Positions 39,326 through 48,647 are shown, counted from the first letter of the stretch. The stretch: DNA of 64,000 nt from Egbenema bharatensis (GCF_048077055.1 NZ_CP182236.1:1612001-1676000); one strand, 5' to 3'. Notes: generated by a model not told the origin, from the letters alone. Translations and numbers: made by a program.

Positions 39326-39425
39326 GTTAGAGAATTCGTCTCCAGGTCGTCCAGCTATCCCCCAGGTTTGTGCAACCCAAAAGACAGCCATAGCTGAAGA
39401 GAGTAGCATTAATCGATCGAGCAAA

Positions 39426-39638
39426 TCAAGTCAAAAATGTTACAGTTCGATCGAGTTTTGCTGCATCGTCAGAGGGGTAAGCCACGCTCGGCACAAACTT
39501 GTCAACAAGCCGCGATCGCAGTTTTAATGCATTTTTAATATTTTCCAATGCTTCTTCGCGGGTCTAACCTTGACTGACACAACCTGGAACCCTGGGATAC
39601 TCTACGATCCACATCCCATCTTCATCCCGATCGAGCAT
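39426..39638 (-). pseudogene. HicB-like antitoxin gene with internal stop
   Basis: Read from ATG 39638, the minus strand encodes MLDRDEDGMWIVEYPRVPGC VSQG in two pieces, then TAG (39564-39566), then TREEALENIKNALKLRSRLV. This is the HicB/DUF1902-like pattern (DEDGxWIVExPxxPGCxSQGxTxEEALxNI). A single substitution (GAG or CAG to TAG) explains the stop. No HicA toxin was found next to it. Confidence 0.75.
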
Positions 39639-39751
39639 TACAAAACAGTGTCGTTCAACAATCTCCCCAATCTCCCCAGTCATCCTCCTCCTTGCTCAGT
39701 CCTGCCACTCGGTAAAATAGTAAATGCCCGATCGCACCCCATCATCAGAGC

Positions 39752-40495
39752 ATGTTAGATAGCTTGCAAACCGAGTTATATTATTTAGAGCATTTCGCGG
39801 ACGACCTGGTCTCAGCTCAATTGACTCACCTATCCGTTGTGAGTGTGGGAATCATCTTTTTAGCAGGGTTATTAACCAGTCTGACTCCCTGTATGCTGTC
39901 GATGTTGCCCATTACGATCGGTTATATCGGCGGCTATGAAGCGAAAAGCCGGGTGCAGGCGGCGGCACAGTCCACCTGGTTTGCTTTGGGACTAGCGACG
40001 ACACTGGCTGTTTTGGGCATTGTGGCAGCCGTGGCAGGCAGAATCTATGGGCAGGTCGGGATTGGCTTACCGATCGTCGTCAGTATTATCGCCATTTTGA
40101 TGGGGCTGAACCTGCTGGAAGCATTGCCCCTGCGCTTACCCAATTGGGGCGGCATGGACTGGATCTCGAAGGACTTACCCGAAGGTGTGCGATCGTACCT
40201 GATTGGGCTGACCTTCGGACTGGTCGCCTCTCCTTGCAGCACCCCTGTCTTAGCCACCCTCCTCGCTTGGGTATCCACCACCCAAGATCCGATCCTGGGC
40301 GGAATTTTGCTGCTCTCCTACACTGCTGGCTATGTTGCTCCCCTGATCCTGGCGGGAACCTTTACTGCCTCCATCAAAAAAATTCTGGAATTGCGCCGTT
40401 GGTCGGGCTGGATTACCCCTACCAGTGGAGCGTTGCTCGTTGGGTTTGGGGTCTTTTCACTATTGTTTCGACTGATGCCGTCTGGGCAGGTTTAG
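39752..40495 (+). CDS. ccdA: Cytochrome c biogenesis protein CcdA, 247 aa
   Basis: This polytopic membrane protein with about six hydrophobic segments transfers reducing equivalents across the thylakoid or plasma membrane to keep apocytochrome c cysteines reduced (system II). The two redox cysteines are seen in LTSLTPCMLSMLPITIGYIG and FGLVASPCSTPVLATLLAWV. Length is normal. The gene is followed after 118 bases by ccs1, its functional partner. The gap contains a tandem repeat. Confidence 0.93.
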   Translation: MLDSLQTELYYLEHFADDLVSAQLTHLSVVSVGIIFLAGLLTSLTPCMLSMLPITIGYIGGYEAKSRVQAAAQSTWFALGLATTLAVLGIVAAVAGRIYGQVGIGLPIVVSIIAILMGLNLLEALPLRLPNWGGMDWISKDLPEGVRSYLIGLTFGLVASPCSTPVLATLLAWVSTTQDPILGGILLLSYTAGYVAPLILAGTFTASIKKILELRRWSGWITPTSGALLVGFGVFSLLFRLMPSGQV

Positions 40496-40509
40496 GGATC
40501 AGAGAAAGG

Positions 40510-40612
40510 CGAACCCAATTCGCCCCTGCCCCACTCAAGGACGAACCCAATTCGCCCCTGCCCCATTCCTTGTCCGGGCGAACCCAATTCGCCCCTACCC
40601 CACTCCCCACTC
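40510..40612. repeat. Three tandem copies of a CGAACCCAATTCGCCCCT repeat between ccdA and ccs1
   Basis: Copies of CGAACCCAATTCGCCCCTGC start at 40510, 40542 and 40579, with spacings of 32 and 37 bases, and end in the low-complexity CCCCACTCCCCACTCC just before the ccs1 start. Each unit includes the small palindrome GAACCCAATTCG. Expansion of dispersed repeat DNA inside a probable operon. Confidence 0.75.
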
Positions 40613-40613
40613 C

Positions 40614-41981
40614 ATGACTTCTCAAAACCCTTCTGATTCAAAATTTATTAATATCCGCAAAATTATTAGTGATTACTTTCGCAAAGAGTTGATTCCCCTC
40701 CTGGCTGATCTGCGGCTGGCCATCGTGCTGTTATTGACGATCGCCCTGTTCAGCGTCTCTGGCACCGTGCTCGAGCAGGGGGAAACTTTATCTTTCTATC
40801 AGGCAAACTACCCGGAAGATCCAGCATTATTTGGTTTTTTGTCCTGGAAAGTGATTCTTACCCTGGGATTGGATCACGTTTACCGAACCTGGTGGTTTTT
40901 GGCCCTGCTAATTCTGTTTGGTTCTAGCCTGACGGCTTGTACCTTTACGCGGCAATTTCCGGCCCTGAAGGCGGCGCGAAAGTGGAAGTTTTATGAACAA
41001 CCGCGTCAGTTTCAGAAGCTGGCTCTGAGTGCGGAAGTGGAAAGGGGATCCCTGGAGAGCCTGCCCACGCTGCTGGCTCAAAAGCGGTATCGAATTTTTC
41101 AAGATGGGAATAAGCTCTACGCTCGCAAAGGGATTGCTGGACGCATCGGGCCAATTATTGTCCATGCCAGTATGCTGCTGATCCTGGCGGGATCGATTTA
41201 TGGAGCTATGACGGGCTTTTTTGCTCAGGAAATGGTTCCCAGTGGAGAAACGTTTCAGATTCGCAATATCTTTGATGCAGGGCCGTGGGCAGAGCCGCAA
41301 ATCCCCAAGGACTGGTCGGTGAAGGTGAATCGCTTCTGGATTGATTACACCCCCGATGGCACGATCGATCAGTTTTATTCGGATTTGTCGGTACTGGATC
41401 AATCAGGGCAGGAAGTCGATCGCCAGACGATTCATGTGAACAAACCCTTACGCCATCAGGGAGTGACCCTGTACCAGGCAGACTGGGCAATTGCCGCGAT
41501 TCGGGTGCGGATTAACAACAGTCCTTTCTTGCAGTTACCGATGGCCCAACTGGATACGGGTGGGCAGGGTCGCGTGTGGGGCACCTGGATTCCCACTAAG
41601 CCAGATATGAGCGCAGGGGTGTCAGTGGTGGCGAAAGACCTTCAGGGAATGCTGCTGGTGTACGGCATGGATGGACAGTTGGTGGGAACGGTGCGGGAAG
41701 GAATGTCTACGGAGGTGAATGGAGTCACCCTGGCAGTAGCTGAAGTCATCGGCAGTACAGGTTTGCAAATTAAAGCGGATCCAGGCATTCCGTTTGTCTA
41801 TGCTGGGTTTGGGCTATTGATGCTGAGTGTGATGATGAGCTATGTTTCTCACTCACAAATTTGGGCGTTGCAATTGGAGGATGGATCGCTCTACGTGGGG
41901 GGCAGAACCAATCGGGCCCAGGTGGCGTTTGAGCGGGAAATGGTAGAGATTTTAGATCAGGTGCAACCCAAAGAAACTTGA
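40614..41981 (+). CDS. ccs1: Cytochrome c biogenesis protein Ccs1 (ResB family), 455 aa
   Basis: A system II heme-delivery protein. It has the ResB/Ccs1 layout. Transmembrane segments lie near residues 30-50 (LADLRLAIVLLLTIALFSVS), 85-110 and 180-205 (IGPIIVHASMLLILAGSIYG). A large lumenal domain with LRHQGVTLYQADWAIAAIRV follows, and then a final helix near 395-415 (FGLLMLSVMMSYVSHSQIW). Works with CcsA to attach heme to c-type cytochromes. The start ATG directly follows a repeat tract. CcdA lies immediately upstream. Confidence 0.92.
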   Translation: MTSQNPSDSKFINIRKIISDYFRKELIPLLADLRLAIVLLLTIALFSVSGTVLEQGETLSFYQANYPEDPALFGFLSWKVILTLGLDHVYRTWWFLALLILFGSSLTACTFTRQFPALKAARKWKFYEQPRQFQKLALSAEVERGSLESLPTLLAQKRYRIFQDGNKLYARKGIAGRIGPIIVHASMLLILAGSIYGAMTGFFAQEMVPSGETFQIRNIFDAGPWAEPQIPKDWSVKVNRFWIDYTPDGTIDQFYSDLSVLDQSGQEVDRQTIHVNKPLRHQGVTLYQADWAIAAIRVRINNSPFLQLPMAQLDTGGQGRVWGTWIPTKPDMSAGVSVVAKDLQGMLLVYGMDGQLVGTVREGMSTEVNGVTLAVAEVIGSTGLQIKADPGIPFVYAGFGLLMLSVMMSYVSHSQIWALQLEDGSLYVGGRTNRAQVAFEREMVEILDQVQPKET

Positions 41982-42097
41982 ATTCGTTTTTCAGATTGTC
42001 CCGATCGGTTCATCATAGAGGTGATCTGTCTGTATGATTGCTCTGAAACCAGAAAACTCGTTCGTGACGGGTTTATCTGCCATCCATTACCCTCCCT

Positions 42098-43123
42098 ATG
42101 GTCACTACAACCTGGAATCGTCGTCATGTCATTTCGTTAGCGGATTTTCAGCCAGACGAATATGATACGGTTTTGCATACTGCTGCTAGTTTCCGAGAAG
42201 TCCTGTCGCGTCGTACCAAGAAAGTTCCGGCACTCCAAGGGCAAGTGGTTGCCAATTTGTTCTTTGAACCCTCCACTCGCACCCGCAGCAGCTTTGAATT
42301 AGCCGCCAAACGGCTTTCTGCGGATACCCTCAACTTCGCCCCAGGCACCTCCTCCCTCACCAAAGGTGAAACCATCCTGGACACAGCGAAAACCTATCTG
42401 GCGATGGGAACCGACATTATGGTGATTCGGCATCGGGAAGCGGGCGTTCCCCTCATGATCGCCGATGAAATGGATCGGTTAGAGACGCGGGTAGGAGTTT
42501 TCAATGCAGGAGATGGACTCCATGAACACCCCTCCCAGGCGCTGCTGGACTTATTCACTGTTTGCACATTGATCGATCCCGACAATCCCAGGTTGTCCCT
42601 GCTCAAAGACAAAAAAATTGCGATCGTCGGGGATATTCTCCATTCCAGAGTAGCTCGTTCTAACATCTGGAGTTTCACCGCGAGCGGAGCAGAAGTTCAC
42701 CTGGCCGCGCCTCCCACCCTTCTCCCCAAGCTGTTTGCCGACTTCGTTAACCCAGACCCCACTCATCGTTCCGCATCCCCCTTTCCCCTCCCCCGCAAAC
42801 TCTTCCTCCACTGGGATCTCGAACCGGCCCTGAGAAATGCCGATTTTGTCATGACGCTACGCCTACAAAAGGAACGGATGACGCAGCATTTACTCCCCAG
42901 CCTGCGGGAATACCATCAGCGGTACGGCATCACCAGAGAGCGGTTAGGACTCTGTCAACCTGATGTAAAAATTCTGCATCCGGGCCCAGTGAATCGCGGT
43001 GTGGAAATCAGTTCAGAGCTAATGGATGATCCAAAGCTGAGTTTGATTTCGCAGCAGGTCACCAGTGGGGTAGCGGTCAGAATGGCGTTGCTGTACCTGA
43101 TGGGCAGCGGTAAGAACGGCTAG
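42098..43123 (+). CDS. pyrB: Aspartate carbamoyltransferase catalytic subunit, 341 aa
   Basis: This enzyme catalyses carbamoyl phosphate plus aspartate to carbamoyl aspartate in pyrimidine synthesis. Diagnostic motifs are the carbamoyl-phosphate loop FFEPSTRTRSSFELAAKRL, HPSQALLDLFTVC, MTLRLQKERM and HPGPVNRGVEISSELMDDPK. The segment around DPTHRSASPFPLPRKLFLHW is longer than in E. coli PyrB but within the range of homologues. Stand-alone gene with a start at ATG 42098. Confidence 0.94.
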   Translation: MVTTTWNRRHVISLADFQPDEYDTVLHTAASFREVLSRRTKKVPALQGQVVANLFFEPSTRTRSSFELAAKRLSADTLNFAPGTSSLTKGETILDTAKTYLAMGTDIMVIRHREAGVPLMIADEMDRLETRVGVFNAGDGLHEHPSQALLDLFTVCTLIDPDNPRLSLLKDKKIAIVGDILHSRVARSNIWSFTASGAEVHLAAPPTLLPKLFADFVNPDPTHRSASPFPLPRKLFLHWDLEPALRNADFVMTLRLQKERMTQHLLPSLREYHQRYGITRERLGLCQPDVKILHPGPVNRGVEISSELMDDPKLSLISQQVTSGVAVRMALLYLMGSGKNG

Positions 43124-43186
43124 AAAAGGGAGCTGCATAAAATGGCATCCTAACCCAAAAGTCGCCCAGCCCAAAAGTCGCCCAGC

Positions 43187-44161
43187 CTAAAAAGTAACAA
43201 ACTTGGGATGGTGGAAAATCTCAGCCGGAATTGGGTTCGATCGCGCCCCTTCCGTATCCCGATCTGTATTCTGAAACAGCACCGTAAACGCGCCAGACCC
43301 CAACCGCTCCTGGGGAAACATACGGTAGCAGGGCAAATCGGTTAAGTGCGATCGATAGGGTTCTAAATGAGGGACAGGGACAGGTTGGAAGTGGGGAAAG
43401 CGATCGAGAAACCATTCACTCACCTGCTCGTTTTCTTCAGGGGAGTAAGCACAGGTCATGTAAGCAAGATAGCCCTGCGGAGCCACCAGTTGGGCAGAAT
43501 TGGCAATAATGCGCTTTTGGCGATTGGCGTTTTTGTTGATGGTGACAGGATGGAAACAGCCTGGCGCTTTGCCGCCTTTCGCCAAAAGGGACTGACCTGT
43601 ACAGGGGGCATCCACCAGTACCACATCCGCCGTTTGGGCCAGTTCCGTTGCCAGCACGCCAGAATCCCGACTGAGGACGATCGCATCCTTTACCCGGCAC
43701 CGCTTGAAGTTGGACACCAGGGCCCCAATCCGTTTTCCAATTACTTCATTACTCATGAGCAACTTGGGCCGAAGCGCAACCCAGGCAAACAGGCTTTTCC
43801 CCCCCGGAGAGGCACACATATCAACAATCAAATTCACTGGAGACTTGATTGCCAGCAACACCGAAGCTGCAAACACCGAAGAAAAGTCCAGACAGTAAAA
43901 ATAGCCCTGGTCGTGGAGTGGGTGCTGTCCTGGTCTGTCAGAGGGTTTTGCGGCAGGAACGAGGCGATCGACAAATTCGGGTTGCCACGACACCGGAGGT
44001 TCCAGGGTGAAGGGCATTTCAGCCGGTTTGGGCTGACACCAGAGAATGCAGGGACTAAAGGGTTGAGGGTGTGTCAGGGCTGTAATAAATTGCTGCTGTT
44101 GGTCAGATGCTTCAAACAACCGTTGACTGAACTTGACTAACAAATTGGAAACGTTACCCAC
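43187..44161 (-). CDS. RsmB/NOP2/Sun-family RNA m5C methyltransferase, 324 aa
   Basis: This SAM-dependent RNA methyltransferase has motif I DMCASPGGKSLFAWVALRP, motif IV VLVDAPCTGQSLLAKGG with one conserved cysteine, and motif VI YMTCAYSPEENEQVSEWFLD with the catalytic cysteine. It lacks the N-terminal NusB-like domain of RsmB and is short, like archaeal or YebU-less forms, so the RNA target is uncertain. The gene is convergent with pyrB, with 63 bases between the stops. Confidence 0.88.
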   Translation of the reverse strand: MGNVSNLLVKFSQRLFEASDQQQQFITALTHPQPFSPCILWCQPKPAEMPFTLEPPVSWQPEFVDRLVPAAKPSDRPGQHPLHDQGYFYCLDFSSVFAASVLLAIKSPVNLIVDMCASPGGKSLFAWVALRPKLLMSNEVIGKRIGALVSNFKRCRVKDAIVLSRDSGVLATELAQTADVVLVDAPCTGQSLLAKGGKAPGCFHPVTINKNANRQKRIIANSAQLVAPQGYLAYMTCAYSPEENEQVSEWFLDRFPHFQPVPVPHLEPYRSHLTDLPCYRMFPQERLGSGAFTVLFQNTDRDTEGARSNPIPAEIFHHPKFVTF

Positions 44162-44500
44162 CCAGCGATGCTCCGATCGAATTGAACCTTTGACATTCCT
44201 TTGACAATTTCCGTAGCGCAGGCATCTTGCCTGCCAGTGAAGTATCCATCACACCCATGCAAAAGTGGGATACACCCGCTCCCATGCTTTAGCGTACCTG
44301 AGACTGCCCAATGGAGCAATTTAACCAACCCCATCATTTTGAACCGACAAATAGACTTAAACTGACAGGTAGATCCAGGATAACCAACTGCTCAAACGCC
44401 AGATAGTTATCCTAATAATCTCCGCCGCATCTGTGTCCCTGAACACAACCAATCACCTACTGCATCCTCAAGACTTAGATCATTTGCACAAGGAAATTCT
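44162..44500. other. Intergenic region between divergent methyltransferase and solute-binding genes
   Basis: Contains the dispersed palindrome GCAGGCATCTTGCCTGCC near 44219-44236 and an imperfect hairpin GTATCC/GATAC around 44242-44272. Both genes should have promoters here; none is assignable. No coding sequence seen. Confidence 0.45.
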
Positions 44501-45556
44501 ATGCTGCATCGCATTCTCACTACAGTTTTAATCAGCTTCCTGAGCTTGACTTCTATTTTCTGGGCTGCTCCCTCCGCTCAGGCAGCGGATTGTACCCTCA
44601 CAGCGATCGTCTGGGAGGGCTATACGGATCCATCTTTTGTCGATGAATTTACCGCTCAAACAGGCTGCACGGTGAAAGCCACTTATGCCGGTTCCAGCGA
44701 TGAAATGTTCGCTAAATTCCGTACGGGAGGTGGACGCACTTACGACATCATTTCTGCTTCGGGCGACATTACCGAACGCCTTTATAAAGCAGGCTTAGTT
44801 CGACCGATCGACACCAGCAAATTAACGAACTATAGCACTATTTTTGAACCGTTCCAGGGCGGGAAATGGAACACCTTTGACGGCAAGCCCTACGGGGTTA
44901 CCTTTGCCTGGGGGCCCAATGTTCTGGTATACAACAGCAAACAAGTTCGACCCGCACCACAATCCTGGGATGTATTGTTTGATCCAGCCTATGCAGGGAA
45001 GATCTCCATTCCCGACAACCCGATGACGATCGCCGATGTGGCTCTCTGGTTAGGCAAACCCGATCCCTATGAGCTGACAGAAGCCGACCTGGCTGAAATC
45101 AAAGACAAATTGTTGGCACTTCGCCCCAGCATTCGTAAATTCTGGACGACCGCAGGCGAGCTGGCAAACCTGTTCCAGTCGGGTGAAGTGGTGATGGCCC
45201 ACGCCTGGCCCCTGACCTACAAACAGTTGAGTGAAGCGAATTTCCCAACTGGCTCGGTCAGTCCTCAGGGAAAACTCACAGGCTGGACAGATTCCTGGAT
45301 GATCTCCAAACGATCGCCCAACGCCGATGCAGCCTACCAGTGGATTGACTTTATCCTCAGCGGTGATGGACAGAAAGGCGTAATGGATGTGACCGGATAC
45401 TCCGGCGCGACGGAGTTAGGGGTTGAGGCGATCGGCAAGGAACGGGCCCACGAATTATTTATGGATGACCTGTCTTTGCACTCCCAAATCAATATGTGGC
45501 AGAGTGTTAAAAATTACGACCAGTGGGTGCAGCTCTGGAACGAAATTCGGAGTTAG
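44501..45556 (+). CDS. Extracellular solute-binding protein (PotD/spermidine-putrescine type), 351 aa
   Basis: A Sec signal peptide (MLHRILTTVLISFLSLTSIF, cleavage after AAPSAQA) is followed by a periplasmic binding-protein fold: ADCTLTAIVWEGYTDPSFVD, AKFRTGGGRTYDIISASGDI, VTFAWGPNVLVYNSKQV, ANLFQSGEVVMAHAWPLTYK. This is the polyamine/Fe3+-type SBP family of ABC transporters. No permease or ATPase genes lie nearby, so the transporter is elsewhere or this is an orphan receptor. Ligand not determinable. Confidence 0.87.
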   Translation: MLHRILTTVLISFLSLTSIFWAAPSAQAADCTLTAIVWEGYTDPSFVDEFTAQTGCTVKATYAGSSDEMFAKFRTGGGRTYDIISASGDITERLYKAGLVRPIDTSKLTNYSTIFEPFQGGKWNTFDGKPYGVTFAWGPNVLVYNSKQVRPAPQSWDVLFDPAYAGKISIPDNPMTIADVALWLGKPDPYELTEADLAEIKDKLLALRPSIRKFWTTAGELANLFQSGEVVMAHAWPLTYKQLSEANFPTGSVSPQGKLTGWTDSWMISKRSPNADAAYQWIDFILSGDGQKGVMDVTGYSGATELGVEAIGKERAHELFMDDLSLHSQINMWQSVKNYDQWVQLWNEIRS

Positions 45557-45930
45557 GGGTAGCCATTTATCGTTTTCGGGTGGGTGCAACCCTGATCAGG
45601 AGTAGGATACTCACCCGATCGATCAGGCTTATATACCATTTTGATTACCCATTGCTCCATGCTTCAATCCTCTGGCGTGCCGCATCAAATCTCTACTTTT
45701 CTATTGATAAACCAGGACCGATTGCTGATAGGTTGTGCGATCGCGGATTTATGACTAAAGTATTCATAGGTAAAATACGCTAGTTTAATGATTAGCACAA
45801 TCCTTAATCGAATTCCGTTTATATATTCATTGTATTTGCAGCATTCCCAGCGTTTTTGTGCTATAGACTTGCATCTGCCTGCACGCTGAATTTCCGTAGC
45901 GTCACTTCATTTAGCCAGAGAGAGTCGCTT
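45557..45930. other. Intergenic region upstream of the serine protease
   Basis: No gene-like sequence. The middle is AT-rich (around 45740-45830). The protease frame is open from 45856 but has no good initiation site until ATG 45931. No terminator or promoter box recognised. Confidence 0.4.
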
Positions 45931-46908
45931 ATGAATCATCCTCCACACCGTCCCGAGCAACGTCCCTACTGGCAGAGAGATCCCAAACCTTCTCGGCTGC
46001 TAGATCGGGCAGGCGCATTTCTCCTGGGTTTTGGGGCCTTTGCCATTATCCAGGCGATCGTGCGTCCTCCAGCAGAAACCCCGTCCACTCAGACCAGCTC
46101 GTCTCAAACAACAGAAGAGCAACCCTCTGGATGGTACAGCCCACCCGCCCCTGAGACTCAAACTCAAGCGCGCGCCCAAACCCCGCAACCCCTCGAAACA
46201 GTTGATGTGCCTGAGGCAACGATCTGTGTTCAAGGCACCCTTCCCAATGGTATGGAGGTCTGCGCCTCTGGGGTTTCCATTGATCCGCAGCTTGTGGGTA
46301 TTGACCCTGATGAAGGGTCTGTTGTCGTCACTAACTTTCACGTCATCCTCAATACGGGCAACGAACCACCTATCCGCCTGGGTAACGACGGAGATTGGTA
46401 TAGTTCAGAAATCCTGAAACGATCGCCAGACATGGATCTGGCCTTGCTTTACGTGCCTGATGTCCGGCTTCCCGTCGCAGCCCTGGCGGATACTGCCCCC
46501 GAAGGACAAATTCCAGTGCGAGCGATCGGCTTTCCTAACAATCAGCCCCTCACCGTTCGAGATTCAACACTGCTCGGCAAGATTCAAGAGTGTTTGGCCG
46601 TTGCGCCCTGTCTGGCTCTCCAACCAGGGACTATCACTCACGGCAACTCTGGTGGCCCCCTCGAAGCCGATGGAGTGGTGATCGGAATTAATCAGGGTGA
46701 AACCATTCGGGAAATTGCCATCCCCATTGAGCAGGTTCACTATTTCCTGTCTGATGCCGTCGAAGATTCAGACATCATCCCGCCCCAATACCAGCGGGCA
46801 ATGCCACCGGGAATGCCGCCGGGAATGCCACCGATGTATCCCGCCCCCAGACGACCCCTTCCGCCTCCCCCCTACGGTGGCTATCCCCCACCCCGGCGCT
46901 GGCGATAA
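45931..46908 (+). CDS. Membrane-anchored trypsin-like serine protease with Pro-rich tail, 325 aa
   Basis: A single N-terminal hydrophobic segment (AGAFLLGFGAFAIIQAI, about residues 27-43) anchors the protein. A chymotrypsin/HtrA-like protease domain follows, with catalytic His in VVVTNFHVIL, Asp in PDMDLALLYVPD and Ser in ITHGNSGGPLEADG. No PDZ domain is present, unlike DegP/HtrA. The C-terminus is a Pro-rich tail with PPGMPPGMPPM repeats and PPPPYGGYPPPRRWR. Probably acts outside the cytoplasmic membrane; substrate unknown. Confidence 0.85.
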   Translation: MNHPPHRPEQRPYWQRDPKPSRLLDRAGAFLLGFGAFAIIQAIVRPPAETPSTQTSSSQTTEEQPSGWYSPPAPETQTQARAQTPQPLETVDVPEATICVQGTLPNGMEVCASGVSIDPQLVGIDPDEGSVVVTNFHVILNTGNEPPIRLGNDGDWYSSEILKRSPDMDLALLYVPDVRLPVAALADTAPEGQIPVRAIGFPNNQPLTVRDSTLLGKIQECLAVAPCLALQPGTITHGNSGGPLEADGVVIGINQGETIREIAIPIEQVHYFLSDAVEDSDIIPPQYQRAMPPGMPPGMPPMYPAPRRPLPPPPYGGYPPPRRWR

Positions 46909-46963
46909 GGTCGGTGGGGTAGCTTAGTGGGGTAGTCTAACGCTCCTTAATCCTCGATTTCCT

Positions 46964-47479
46964 ATGTCTTCTCCCCTGATCGGCATCATCATGGGCAGCG
47001 ACTCTGATCTGCCTACCATGCAAGCAGCGATCGCAGTCTGCGAAGAATTTGGTGTAGCCTGCGAAGTATCCATTGTTTCAGCCCATCGTACGCCAGAGCG
47101 AATGGTGGACTATGCCCAGAAGGCCCATCTGCGCGGGTTGAAGGTGATTGTTGCTGGGGCAGGGGGAGCCGCTCATCTGCCAGGAATGGTGGCTGCCCTG
47201 ACCCCCCTCCCCGTGATTGGTGTTCCCGTCGCAACTCGCCATTTACAAGGCGTTGACTCTCTCTACTCAATCGTGCAAATGCCAGGTGGCATTCCAGTGG
47301 CAACAGTGGCGATCGGTAACGCCAAAAATGCTGGGCTGTTAGCCGTACAGATCCTTGCCAGTCACCAGCCTGATCTATTGGAAAAGGTGCAGCAGTATCG
47401 CCAGAGTCTTCAAGACATGGTGATGGAAAAGCAAGCGCGGCTTGACCAACTGGGGTATCAGGATTATCTGCAACAATAG
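46964..47479 (+). CDS. purE: N5-carboxyaminoimidazole ribonucleotide mutase, 171 aa
   Basis: Class I PurE of purine synthesis. IIMGSDSDLPTMQAAIAVCE contains the substrate-binding GSxSD motif. SAHRTPERMVDYA carries the catalytic histidine region. AGAGGAAHLPGMVAALTPLP and GGIPVATVAIGNAKNAGLLA complete the family pattern. Length is standard. Confidence 0.96.
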   Translation: MSSPLIGIIMGSDSDLPTMQAAIAVCEEFGVACEVSIVSAHRTPERMVDYAQKAHLRGLKVIVAGAGGAAHLPGMVAALTPLPVIGVPVATRHLQGVDSLYSIVQMPGGIPVATVAIGNAKNAGLLAVQILASHQPDLLEKVQQYRQSLQDMVMEKQARLDQLGYQDYLQQ

Positions 47480-47630
47480 TCTAGCCCTCCCCAACGAAGG
47501 TCAAAAATATCCTCCCAATGCTCAAGCCGAAGGGTTGCATCCTGTGCTATCCTAACCTATACTTAATCGTCGGATTTATTAAAGAAGACGTAAATGTCCA
47601 CTTAGTAAGGCACTACCATAGGAGGGTTTT

Positions 47631-47999
47631 ATTCCTGAGACGCTCACCTTAACTCTTAGTCTGAAAGGCAACCGGGAAGTGAGGGACAACTGCCAAATTT
47701 TCCGTCTTGCGGGCCTACTGGATGCATATTCAGAACAGGCATTTCTCAAGGCATTGGACAAATTTGCAGAAGAAAGTCCCAAAAACTTCATTCTTGACCT
47801 TTCTCAAATTGACTTTGTGGACAGTTCTGGCATCGGTGCGTTGGTCAAGATTGCCAAGAAGGTTCAGAACGCGGGTGGTACATTCCAAACGGTCACGAAT
47901 CCCAGAGTGACACAGACTGTTAAGTTGGTTCGGTTGGAACAGTTTCTTTCCCTTCAGCCTTCGGTGGATGATGCACTTGCCAAACTCAAGCAAAGTTAG
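47631..47999 (+). CDS. STAS-domain anti-sigma-factor antagonist-like protein, 122 aa
   Basis: The STAS domain has strand RLAGLLDAYSEQAFLKALDK, the phosphorylatable serine in LDLSQIDFVDSSGIGALVKI, and the final helix VKLVRLEQFLSLQPSVDDAL. Such proteins take part in partner-switching regulation with a kinase and phosphatase. A GTG at 47679 would give 106 residues, but coding sequence in frame continues upstream (IPETLTLTLSLKGNREVRDN). It begins at an ATT at 47631, exactly five bases after GGAGG. The first strand of the STAS fold needs those residues, so an ATT start is proposed. A terminator follows at 48008. Confidence 0.85.
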   Translation: MPETLTLTLSLKGNREVRDNCQIFRLAGLLDAYSEQAFLKALDKFAEESPKNFILDLSQIDFVDSSGIGALVKIAKKVQNAGGTFQTVTNPRVTQTVKLVRLEQFLSLQPSVDDALAKLKQS

Positions 48000-48007
48000 C
48001 CAATCTG

Positions 48008-48047
48008 AACCTGGAGGTATCTCTACTTCCAGGTTTTAGAGTTTTTT
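48008..48047 (+). terminator. Rho-independent terminator after the STAS gene
   Basis: AACCTGGA (48008-48015) pairs perfectly with TCCAGGTT (48028-48035), followed by TTAGAG and a run of six T (48042-48047). It is 9 bases beyond the STAS stop codon. Confidence 0.75.
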
Positions 48048-48194
48048 CAGATATCAATCAAAAAATCGCTCAGATTTGCGCCACAAATGAGCGTTTCCAG
48101 TGAGCATTTCATTGTGTGTTCGTTAAGATGAGATAGTTCCGTATTGGGGTCTTTGGTTTCTGTGGAGCCTGGAGTGGATAGTGCTAATGTGCAA

Positions 48195-48647
48195 ATGACA
48201 GGCCAGGCCCAGATGATGCCTGAGCGATCGCAGCCGCTACCCTTTTTGCCAGATGAAGCAGAAGCGCTTGTACAACGGCTTTCTCCGGCAGCCCTGGCTT
48301 ATCTGGGTGATGCTGTTTATGAGTTGTATGTTAGAGCGACCTATCTAGTGCCGCCCAAGCGTTTGCAGGATTATCACCTACAGGTTGTGTCTCGTGTTCG
48401 GGCGGAAAGTCAGGCCATGTATTTAGAATTGCTTGAGCCACACTTGACGGATCAGGAGCAGCAGATTTTGCGCCAGGGCCGGAATGCGGTGAATCAAAAG
48501 CCGAAGCGCGTCAAGCTGAAAACCTATCAACAAGCCACCAGCCTCGAAACCTTGTTGGGCTACCTTTACATCACCGATCCCCAGCGATTGTTTCAGCTTT
48601 TGGCACAAATCAACTTAAAGCGACCGATTGATCCAACTGAAGACTGA
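48195..48647 (+). CDS. mrnC: Mini-ribonuclease III, 150 aa
   Basis: An RNase III-like catalytic domain without a dsRNA-binding domain: SPAALAYLGDAVYELYVRAT holds the catalytic aspartate, followed by RNAVNQKPKRVKLKTYQQAT and SLETLLGYLYITDPQRL with the second acidic site. Mini-III matures 23S rRNA ends. The frame is open to 48144. ATG 48195 is preferred over TTG 48144, but the exact start is uncertain. The 23S rRNA methyltransferase rlmB lies downstream, a suitable functional neighbour. Confidence 0.88.
   Translation: MTGQAQMMPERSQPLPFLPDEAEALVQRLSPAALAYLGDAVYELYVRATYLVPPKRLQDYHLQVVSRVRAESQAMYLELLEPHLTDQEQQILRQGRNAVNQKPKRVKLKTYQQATSLETLLGYLYITDPQRLFQLLAQINLKRPIDPTED

Noticed and set aside
43367..44140. 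257-codon plus-strand ORF opposite the RNA methyltransferase
   Set aside because: Composition and lack of motifs mark it as the shadow of the minus-strand gene, whose catalytic motifs are clear.
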